Part shown: piece by piece, positions 1-5,440 of the stretch
Layout: each line of letters starts with the position of its first letter
Position numbering within the stretch: position 1 is the first letter of the stretch
Assembly: GCA_017960415.1 (NCBI GenBank)
Contig: JAGCZE010000125.1
Coordinates: forward strand, 1 to 5,440
Direction: 5' to 3'
Source: Lachnospiraceae bacterium
GTDB taxonomy: Bacteria > Bacillota_A > Clostridia > Lachnospirales > Lachnospiraceae
DNA length: 5,440 bases
The notes under the pieces: generated by a model
Databases searched by the model: none
What the model was told of the DNA's origin: nothing
The model's input: the letters and a program-made list of their open reading frames with translations, nothing else
Program-made: the position numbers and the translations under genes

Positions 1-1604
1 TATACCTCTTTATGTGTCTGTTCCTCGTATTTACGCTTGTTGATCCTCTTTACGATATTGAAGGTAACATTGTATTCACTCGGATTGATCCTGAGGGCAT
101 CATCATAAAGGTAAAATCCGATGCCGTCCCGGGACGCTTCCTGAACGAGTTTGGTCAGCTCTCCGGTTCCGCCGAGCTTTGAGTCTGCTTTGTACTTCGA
201 TATCGGCACATTGTAGATGCCGCCCTTCTGCCATCCCTTATAGACAGAGAGAATATCGTTTACGCCGCGTTTTTTAAGATCTTCAAAGATCTCCCTGATA
301 TCATCCACAGTCGTCATAACAACTGCGCTGGTACCTATAACCCACTGTTCGCGGTCGGTTCCGAGGAAATCGACTCTTGTGCGGAAACCGTCATCCGTTT
401 TCTGCAGATATCCGTTGGAAAGCAGGTATTCGCGGTATGCATTTGCCATACCCGCATAATTTGCCTGATCCCCCGAAAGGAAGATGTAGCGTACCTGAAG
501 GTCCGAATGGGATCTTTCGCTCTCGGATATCTTCAGCGAGCCCGTCGTCGAATTGTTCGAAGTAGGCTGCGTGTAATATTTTCTCTCAAGGAACTTGGCG
601 TAAGCCCTGTTGTAATTGACACTCACACCGTTCGGCATACCTTCGATCGCAGCTCTCATGGCGCCGTCCTCTACGATACCGAGGTAAGCGATTTTGTCGT
701 CGGTATGTGCGATACCGAATACCGGAGCTATGATCTGTTCCGAGGAGTTGATTATCCTGTATTTGTCCCACAGAAGGGACTCCACCTTGTTATCCTCAAA
801 GCCCACGTCGTTTCCGTAGATCATGGCCGAATATCCGGATTTGTATCTGCCTTCCTTGTCATTCAGGTAAATCAGAGCTCCGTTCCCGTCGGGAATGAAG
901 ATATATCCTTCCTTGGTATCCATGTAGGAATTTCCCATATAGGGATACAGCGAGATCGTTCCTATCTGGTAATCCTTGCCGTCCTCGCGGATCGATTCGT
1001 CAGGCACCCTGACGGTCAGGCCTTCGTTCGTCAGCTCGACTTCGAGAGTCATGCCGATCTTGTATTTTGTCCAGTAAATATCGGCTGTAAAACCGTACTG
1101 TGTATGCTTTACCTTCTTGGTAACAAGATCGTTGAATGTATTGGCCTTCTTGCTGTCGTCATTACCGTTGATCATCGTCAGAACGATGGCCGAATTCATC
1201 GCTCCGTACCAGGTTTTGTTGCTCTCACCGTCATCATAGGTAATGGATGATTCCATCGTTGCGCCGGTCTTTTTGTCTTCAATGATCAGTGACCGCGTTT
1301 CGTCATTTACATAAAGAGTGTAATTCTCGTTTTCCGAAACACTTTTATGTCCGTTGATCTCTCCGGCTGCGGCATTCGTAACCGTTATATCATGGGCTGT
1401 CCCTTTTCCCGCCAGACATATCATGACAATTGCAAGAAGTATCGATAACGGAAGCACTTTTAAAGCAGCTCTTATTACTCTTTTTGATCTGCTCAGACTG
1501 CTTTTTCCCGTAATCTGCGGGGTATTTTCAACGGAAACAGTTGATTTCCCGGTATTATCCCCGATTTCAGCAGAATTATTATTATCAAATTTCAACTCAG
1601 TCAA
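1..1604 (-). CDS. DUF5696-like membrane-anchored extracellular protein, partial (C-terminus beyond window)
   Basis: An uninterrupted minus-strand frame of 534 codons runs off the left edge with no stop, so the C-terminus is missing. The chosen start is TTG at 1604-1602: AGGTGG (1619-1614) lies 9 bases upstream, and the next in-frame ATG (residue 61) is inside the membrane segment. A second in-frame TTG at 1595 is too far from that site. Residues 1-45 form a polar Asn/Ser-rich cytoplasmic tail ending in basic residues (KR at 41-42, R45). Residues about 46-65 are one hydrophobic anchor, giving an N-in, C-out topology; there is no lipobox. Residues 95-400 look beta-rich, with FIPDGNGALIYLN at 236-248, YGND at 263-266 and APVFGIA at 293-299, which I recognise as typical of DUF5696 proteins. 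From about 425 the pattern alternates strand and helix (VYKGWQKGG at 454-462, FYLYDD at 497-502), suggesting the start of a TIM-barrel, glycosidase-like region. That last point is inference, and no catalytic residue can be assigned. The gene overlaps the upstream Yip1-fusion gene by 8 bases, implying coupled translation. A role in carbohydrate handling is inferred from context only. Confidence 0.87.
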   Translation of the reverse strand, partial: MTELKFDNNNSAEIGDNTGKSTVSVENTPQITGKSSLSRSKRVIRAALKVLPLSILLAIVMICLAGKGTAHDITVTNAAAGEINGHKSVSENENYTLYVNDETRSLIIEDKKTGATMESSITYDDGESNKTWYGAMNSAIVLTMINGNDDSKKANTFNDLVTKKVKHTQYGFTADIYWTKYKIGMTLEVELTNEGLTVRVPDESIREDGKDYQIGTISLYPYMGNSYMDTKEGYIFIPDGNGALIYLNDKEGRYKSGYSAMIYGNDVGFEDNKVESLLWDKYRIINSSEQIIAPVFGIAHTDDKIAYLGIVEDGAMRAAIEGMPNGVSVNYNRAYAKFLERKYYTQPTSNNSTTGSLKISESERSHSDLQVRYIFLSGDQANYAGMANAYREYLLSNGYLQKTDDGFRTRVDFLGTDREQWVIGTSAVVMTTVDDIREIFEDLKKRGVNDILSVYKGWQKGGIYNVPISKYKADSKLGGTGELTKLVQEASRDGIGFYLYDDALRINPSEYNVTFNIVKRINKRKYEEQTHKEV

Positions 1605-3642
1605 ACTTGTACACCACCTCTCTCGGGATCTGCTGTACAAAATCGATCACCTGAGCCCACAATACGTATATGATGAATGCCAGCAGGCATACGATCAGTA
1701 TCGTGAACAGCGTCAGGAATATGATCTTAAAGGTTTCCTTCACCGTATAGTCGTTGATCTCCTTGATGGAGATGAAGACCAGTACGGCGATCCAACAGAA
1801 CATGAACAAACGCCCGAAGGTTATGAAGAATTCCTCATTGTTGGTCACAACATGTGATAACAGGAAGATGAGGGGCGTAAATGCAATAAAGGGTCCGAAG
1901 CTGTAGATCAGGCTGCAGTAGATCTCCTTGAGCTTTCCTTCGCCGTCGTTGATCGTACACATCAGATAGTTGCAGCCTACGACCAGCAGCAGCGCGATCA
2001 GGATCATGCCGATATCCGAAACGATATCGTAGCTGCCCTCTCTTACGGTCTTCATCAGGAATCCGCAGAAGTATTTGTTGATAATGTAGAACACTATCAT
2101 GATACCCAGCAGTATGTTCGAGCTTAAGATCGAAACCGAGCCGTAATGCTTGACTCCGTAGCAGGCTTCGACGGGATGCCTCATAAAATAGAACATGAAT
2201 CCGGTCTGCTTCACGAGCTTCTTTTCTTTTATGCGTCCGAGCAGCTCCTTCGGTCCGCGCAGGATCCCGTGTTTCTTGTCCAGGAAGGCGATCAGCCTGA
2301 TAACTATCACTATTGCGGCGATCACAAGGACGATGGCTGTCAGATGATGCTTGAGCCAGGTATTCCTGATCTCCCAGAAGGAATCCGAATAACCGTCGAG
2401 ATCCTTTGAAAGTCTTGCATATTTTAATGCTTCATCGTAGTTTTCTTCTTTGTAGAGCGCCTTTCCCATTGCCATATTCGCATAATCGAAAAGATTGTTC
2501 ATCTCAAGGACCTTCGATAAAGGTTCCTTGGACTCGGTATAACGGCCCTTTGAGAAGAGGTTCAGCGCGTCATGCAGATAATCAACAAACTCCGTGGTCT
2601 CGTATATCTGGATCTGGGCCTTGTCGGAGTCTAAGACATATATCTTGTCATCCTTTCCGACCTTGATGGCTTCAACCTTGGTGGAAAGACCTATGCGGTT
2701 GTCACCGTCGTCGGATCCGCCGAATACGAAGAGCAGATTGCCTTCATTACTGTATTCGTAAATATAACCTTCCTGCGAAACTACGAACACATTGTCATGA
2801 TTGCCGACAGCAACAGCGGCGGGCAGATCTTCGTAGGATTCAGGCTCGATCATGTTCACGCCCGCGATATTCAGACGTTTTAAGGATTCCTGCTTCTCGC
2901 CGCGGGTTACGGTGTAAATAATGCCCTTTTCATCGATTGCCATATTATCGGGAGTTGCAGGAATATTGCTCTGCATCTTCGCCCTCTGTGCATCTGTTAA
3001 GACCGCTCTCCAGATGATCCTCCAGATCGAGGTGTCGGTACTGTTTGTTCCGAAATATCCTAAAAATGTGCCGTTCTCTACGGGACTGATCTCCACGATG
3101 CCGTTGGTGTTGGACTCGCAGATGATATACATTGTTCCCGAGGAATTGACTACTATCTTCAGCGGCTTAAAATCCTGCCCTTCGCCGTACATTGCCTCGG
3201 CAGGCTTTGTATAGCTGTTGATGAGCTCTCCTTCTGCATTGAAAACCCAGATCGTTTTTGCATCGCGATCCGCGATGTAGCAGGTTTTGTCTTCCGCTAC
3301 AAACATTCCGCGGGGTCCCTGCAGTATTCCTTCACCGAAAGTTCTCTGCAGAGCGTACTCATTGTCGGAGACAACAACACGTTTATTGCCGCTGTCAAGG
3401 ATATACAGGCTGCCGTCATCCATCAGCGTAAAATCGGTCGGAGCAACCAGCGTTTCCTCGCCTATCTTTGTGACTGTCGCATAAGGCAGATAAGCTGTCT
3501 GTGTGGCAGCCACCGAACCGTATCCGTCAACCGTATAGGTCTTGTAGGGCGCGTCGGCGTATGCCGCTACAGGAGCAATGCCTGTGACAAGCATCAGAAA
3601 AGCAAGCATAAAAAGCTTTAAAGATTGCAGTTTTCTTCTCAT
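1597..3642 (-). CDS. NHL-like beta-propeller / TPR / Yip1-domain membrane protein
   Basis: A 681-residue protein. The ATG at 3642 has GAGG 7 bases upstream and is followed directly by a signal peptide (basic MRRK, hydrophobic core to about 27, AYADA cleavage-like site near 31). Six successive NHL-like blades can be read at about 65-103, 107-144, 158-198, 228-265, 271-309 and 319-352. The better-preserved ones follow the pattern P-x-x-(hydrophobic)-x-(hydrophobic)-x-x-D/G-x-(hydrophobic)-Y-(hydrophobic)-x-D, for example SLYILDSGNKRVVV at 78-91 and KIYVLDSDKAQIQIY at 333-347. Residues 353-430 are helical and resemble two TPR units (FSKGRYTES; YKEENYDEALKYA). A membrane helix at about 433-455 is followed by a Lys/Arg-rich loop (456-479) that should be cytoplasmic. 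Five further helices (about 505-523, 542-560, 575-597, 608-626, 637-662) and the conserved-looking stretch NDGEGKLKEIYCSLIYSFGP (565-584) fit a Yip1-family domain. The propeller and TPR part would therefore lie outside the cell. It sits after two sugar permeases and overlaps the DUF5696-like gene. Its function is unknown; sensing, scaffolding or substrate handling for the transporter is inference. Confidence 0.88.
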   Translation of the reverse strand: MRRKLQSLKLFMLAFLMLVTGIAPVAAYADAPYKTYTVDGYGSVAATQTAYLPYATVTKIGEETLVAPTDFTLMDDGSLYILDSGNKRVVVSDNEYALQRTFGEGILQGPRGMFVAEDKTCYIADRDAKTIWVFNAEGELINSYTKPAEAMYGEGQDFKPLKIVVNSSGTMYIICESNTNGIVEISPVENGTFLGYFGTNSTDTSIWRIIWRAVLTDAQRAKMQSNIPATPDNMAIDEKGIIYTVTRGEKQESLKRLNIAGVNMIEPESYEDLPAAVAVGNHDNVFVVSQEGYIYEYSNEGNLLFVFGGSDDGDNRIGLSTKVEAIKVGKDDKIYVLDSDKAQIQIYETTEFVDYLHDALNLFSKGRYTESKEPLSKVLEMNNLFDYANMAMGKALYKEENYDEALKYARLSKDLDGYSDSFWEIRNTWLKHHLTAIVLVIAAIVIVIRLIAFLDKKHGILRGPKELLGRIKEKKLVKQTGFMFYFMRHPVEACYGVKHYGSVSILSSNILLGIMIVFYIINKYFCGFLMKTVREGSYDIVSDIGMILIALLLVVGCNYLMCTINDGEGKLKEIYCSLIYSFGPFIAFTPLIFLLSHVVTNNEEFFITFGRLFMFCWIAVLVFISIKEINDYTVKETFKIIFLTLFTILIVCLLAFIIYVLWAQVIDFVQQIPREVVYKFD
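1614..1619 (-). promoter_or_regulatory. Shine-Dalgarno site deciding the TTG start of the DUF5696-like gene
   Basis: AGGTGG on the minus strand lies inside the last codons of the Yip1-fusion gene, 9 bases before TTG at 1604-1602. No ATG or GTG in the correct frame is near it. This supports a TTG start and re-initiation or coupled translation from the upstream gene, whose TGA stop is at 1599-1597. Confidence 0.7.
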
Positions 3643-3649
3643 TTCTAAA

Positions 3650-3653
3650 CCTC
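3650..3653 (-). promoter_or_regulatory. Shine-Dalgarno site of the NHL/Yip1-fusion gene
   Basis: GAGG on the minus strand lies 7 bases upstream of ATG 3642. It sits just after the intergenic hairpin, whose 3' arm ends 4 bases before it, so the hairpin leaves the site exposed. Confidence 0.65.
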
Positions 3654-3657
3654 ATCC

Positions 3658-3675
3658 GTCAGCCTTCCGGCCGAC
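3658..3675 (-). other. Intercistronic hairpin with GGAA (GNRA-type) tetraloop
   Basis: In the transcript, GTCGGCC - GGAA - GGCTGAC can pair as a 7-base stem (six Watson-Crick pairs and one G-U) closed by a GNRA-class tetraloop. No U-run follows, so it is not an intrinsic terminator. It occupies much of the 48-base gap between the second permease and the NHL/Yip1-fusion gene. It could stabilise or delimit processed mRNA segments; that role is inference. Confidence 0.5.
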
Positions 3676-3690
3676 AAGTTACGGACTTAC

Positions 3691-4569
3691 TTACTTAATT
3701 CCCGAATATGCCATCGTGTTCATTACCTGTCTCTGCAGGATACAGAAAAGTATCAGGTTCGGCAGGAACATGATCAGGGAAGCTGCTGCCGAAATTCCCT
3801 GTCCGGCCACCGTATTCGATGTCGAACCGCTGGCCAGTGTGTTCATGTAAAAGGCAAGTGACTTCAGCGATTCATCATTTACATAATAATTGGAGGCTTC
3901 CAGATTCGTCCAAACCTGCTGGAACACAAGGATCGCTGCTGTTGCTATCGCCGGCTTGATCAGCGGAAGGATGACCTTCAAGTAGATCGTCCATTCTTTC
4001 GCGCCGTCCATATATGCGGCCTCGATAAGCGAGTCCGGTACCTGATCAACGAACTGCTTGACCAGGAACAGACCTACGGGAAGTGCCATAAGCGGCAGTA
4101 TCTGTGCGAAGAAGGTATCTATAAGGCCGAGTTTGTTGACTATCAGGTATCTCGGTATCATGACCGCACAGGATACAAACATCAGCGCTATCTGATTGAT
4201 CTTCATCATCGTAAGCCTGCCCTTGTAGCGCAGCTTCGAGAGCGAATACGCGGCCATGGTCGAAAACAGCAGGGAGCCGAATACTACGACCACAGTAATG
4301 AAGATACTGTTGAATACGTATTTGCTGATGGGGATACCCGCACTGCGGGAGGCCTTCATCAGCTTACGGAAGTTATCAAGCGTAGGATTCGTCGTGATAA
4401 ACTTCGGGGGAAACGCGAACAGCTCCTCCATGGGCTTGAACGCGTGGAAGAATATGAAAATAATCGGAATAGCCGTGATAATGACCAGAGGAAGGACGAG
4501 AATTATGATCTTGATCTGGCTTTTTTCGAACTTATCCGGATTCATCTGATGACCTTTGTATGCAGCCAT
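3691..4569 (-). CDS. Carbohydrate ABC transporter permease, UgpE/MalG/YtcP type
   Basis: A 292-residue inner permease subunit of a CUT1-type sugar importer (binding-protein-dependent transport system, MalG-like family). The start is ATG at 4569, because AGGAGT lies 7 bases upstream. The frame stays open to an ATG at 4662, but that extension has no comparable ribosome site and reads as intergenic DNA. After a short polar N-terminus, the first membrane helix is at about 19-42, followed by the extracytoplasmic segment FKPMEEL...FPPKFITTNPTLDNF (44-67) typical of this subfamily. Further helices lie at about 85-110, 123-140, 153-172, 205-222 and 262-280. The cytoplasmic EAA loop that contacts the ATPase is intact at 183-206 (E183-A-A, G189, then ILPLIKP at 200-206). 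The length is normal for the family. It pairs with the permease encoded upstream, and the sugar cannot be named. The stop falls in a short TAAG tandem, 48 bases before the next gene. Confidence 0.95.
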   Translation of the reverse strand: MAAYKGHQMNPDKFEKSQIKIIILVLPLVIITAIPIIFIFFHAFKPMEELFAFPPKFITTNPTLDNFRKLMKASRSAGIPISKYVFNSIFITVVVVFGSLLFSTMAAYSLSKLRYKGRLTMMKINQIALMFVSCAVMIPRYLIVNKLGLIDTFFAQILPLMALPVGLFLVKQFVDQVPDSLIEAAYMDGAKEWTIYLKVILPLIKPAIATAAILVFQQVWTNLEASNYYVNDESLKSLAFYMNTLASGSTSNTVAGQGISAAASLIMFLPNLILFCILQRQVMNTMAYSGIK

Positions 4570-4670
4570 AAATAACTCCTCATCAGTCAGGCTTTCCTCA
4601 CACAGAACCGGCACGGTCCGTTTCATGGATTTCTGCCGAAATTCAAGGGAAGCCAAAAACAATTGTTTCT
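4570..4670 (-). other. Intergenic gap between the two permease genes
   Basis: About 100 bases with no convincing gene. In transcript order it holds a perfect 12-base palindrome, AAACAATTGTTT (4668-4657), just after the upstream stop codon. A weak 6-base stem with a 3-base loop (4619-4605) follows, then the ribosome site of the downstream permease. The palindrome could be an AT-rich operator-like site or chance. I see no terminator or clear promoter, so the genes are probably co-transcribed. Confidence 0.45.
4573..4581 (-). promoter_or_regulatory. Shine-Dalgarno site of the UgpE-type permease
   Basis: The minus strand reads GAGGAGTTA here, with the AGGAGT core ending 7 bases before ATG at 4569. 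It is the strongest ribosome site in the intergenic gap and the reason the start is placed at 4569 rather than at the more upstream ATG codons. Confidence 0.8.
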
Positions 4671-5440
4671 TTAATCTTTCTCGCCGAACAGCCTGTTTGA
4701 AAGCTTCGAGAATATCTGTACGATCAGCAGCAATACTACCGATACTGCCGCCGCATAACCCATTTCATATCTGATAAAGCCGTAGTCCTCTACGTGGTTG
4801 ACTATCAGCTGGGCTGCGTAGCCCGGTGTAGGATTTCCGGCAAGCAAGGTTGAGATCGTACCGTTCTGGAAAGCTCCGACGATCTGCATTACTGCCGCAA
4901 ACAGCATCTGAGGCTTCATGCTCGGGATCGTGACGTAGATCATTTCCTGGAAGCGGTTCTTCACTCCGTCAATGGCGGCCGCTTCATACAGCGATTCATC
5001 CACATTCAGCAAACCTGCAAGGATCGACAGGAAGCCGACGCCCATGCTGGACCACAGACCGATGATGATAACGATCGGAAGCAGGTAATTTGCATTGACG
5101 AGCCAGATGATCGGTTCATCGATCGCTCCGATGCTCATGAGCCAGCTGTTGATATAACCTGTCTGATCGCCTGTGAACATGATCTTCCAGAGCACTGCCA
5201 TGGCGACACCGGTGGTCATGCTGGGCGAATACAGGATCAGCGCAAATACCGTTCTTAAACCCTTCGGCAGGTTCGCAAGCGCCCATGCCAGCAGAAACGA
5301 AAGTATATATCCTCCGACACCGACTATCAATGCGTATTTGACCGTATTCGGCAATACGAATTTCATGAAGGTATCATCGGCTGTTATCAGGTTGATGTGG
5401 TTTAAGAATCCGACAAACTTAGGAAACTGTATGGCGTTGA
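4671..5440 (-). CDS. Carbohydrate ABC transporter permease, LplB/UgpA type, partial (N-terminus beyond window)
   Basis: The outer permease subunit of a CUT1-type sugar importer (MalF/UgpA-like). The reading frame continues without a stop from the ATG at 5366 to the right edge, adding 24 residues. Those residues include [14 protein letters not shown] (5-18) and [12 protein letters not shown] (21-32), which match the usual periplasmic segment between the first two membrane helices. The ATG at 5366 is therefore internal and the true start is outside the window. Of 255 visible residues, helices lie at about 34-54, 63-85, 117-141, 178-193 and 224-244. The EAA loop is intact at 152-175 (E152-A-A-A, D157, G158, then TIPSMKP at 170-176). 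The family is normally about 290-320 residues, so roughly 40-60 are missing. No ATPase gene is visible nearby, as is common for such loci in Bacillota that rely on a shared MsmX-type ATPase. A solute-binding protein gene is expected nearby but is not seen here. Confidence 0.94.
   Translation of the reverse strand, partial: NAIQFPKFVGFLNHINLITADDTFMKFVLPNTVKYALIVGVGGYILSFLLAWALANLPKGLRTVFALILYSPSMTTGVAMAVLWKIMFTGDQTGYINSWLMSIGAIDEPIIWLVNANYLLPIVIIIGLWSSMGVGFLSILAGLLNVDESLYEAAAIDGVKNRFQEMIYVTIPSMKPQMLFAAVMQIVGAFQNGTISTLLAGNPTPGYAAQLIVNHVEDYGFIRYEMGYAAAVSVVLLLIVQIFSKLSNRLFGEKD

Noticed and set aside
507..1250. A plus-strand open frame of 247 codons
   Set aside because: It lies wholly antisense to the DUF5696-like gene, whose minus-strand frame is continuous and has recognisable family motifs. 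The plus-strand translation has no coherent domain and no good ribosome site.
1402..1440. Possible lipoprotein signal around the Cys at residue 63 of the DUF5696-like protein
   Set aside because: The residues before the Cys (V-M-I) do not fit a lipobox, and the hydrophobic stretch follows a 45-residue polar tail, so a simple membrane anchor is more likely.
1354..1857. A plus-strand open frame of 167 codons spanning the junction of two minus-strand genes
   Set aside because: It is antisense to the start of the DUF5696-like gene and the end of the Yip1-fusion gene. Its composition reads as a mirror of the real genes and shows no domain.
3658..3675. Intrinsic terminator between the second permease and the NHL/Yip1 gene
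   Set aside because: The stem is short and no U-run follows it. The gene spacing and common strand favour read-through.
4550..4592. CTGATGAG before the second permease, resembling part of a hammerhead ribozyme core
   Set aside because: No matching GAAA core segment or flanking stems can be formed nearby. The string is explained by the ribosome-binding region.
4570..4662. A 31-residue N-terminal extension of the UgpE-type permease from the ATG at 4662
   Set aside because: The extension is polar and unlike this family, and it contains the strong AGGAGT site that serves the ATG at 4569.
5364..5366. The ATG at 5366 as the start of the LplB/UgpA-type permease
   Set aside because: The frame continues upstream to the window edge with family-typical sequence ([11 protein letters not shown]), so this Met is internal.

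Overview
This window reads as one stretch of a single operon, with every supported gene on the minus strand, so transcription runs from the right edge (5440) to the left edge (1). The gene content points to a Gram-positive Bacillota, most likely a gut or rumen Clostridia/Lachnospiraceae-type organism. The evidence is balanced base composition, strong AGGAG/GAGG/AGGTGG Shine-Dalgarno sites, tight gene spacing, LplB/UgpA- and UgpE-type sugar permeases with no neighbouring ATPase gene, and a DUF5696-like membrane-anchored protein. The genus cannot be fixed from the sequence alone.

Layout in transcription order: (1) 5440-4671, an LplB/UgpA-type carbohydrate ABC permease whose N-terminus lies beyond the window; (2) a ~100-base gap, then 4569-3691, the partner UgpE/YtcP-type permease; (3) a 48-base gap carrying a small GNRA-loop hairpin, then 3642-1597, a 681-residue protein with a signal peptide, a predicted six-bladed NHL-like propeller, a TPR-like helical segment and a C-terminal Yip1-like membrane domain; (4) an 8-base overlap and a TTG start at 1604, then a membrane-anchored DUF5696-like protein that is still open at position 1, with 534 residues visible.

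The two permeases form the membrane channel of a sugar or oligosaccharide importer. Its solute-binding protein is presumably upstream, outside the window, and its ATPase is probably a shared MsmX-type protein encoded elsewhere. The two downstream proteins both place large domains outside the cell and look translationally coupled, so they probably act together on or near the transporter's substrate. Candidate roles are glycan capture or processing, or sensing; no function is demonstrated. The NHL-TPR-Yip1 fusion next to DUF5696 is the most interesting part of the window. I see no promoter, intrinsic terminator, RNA gene, CRISPR array or mobile element. No stretch longer than about 100 bases lacks a gene.
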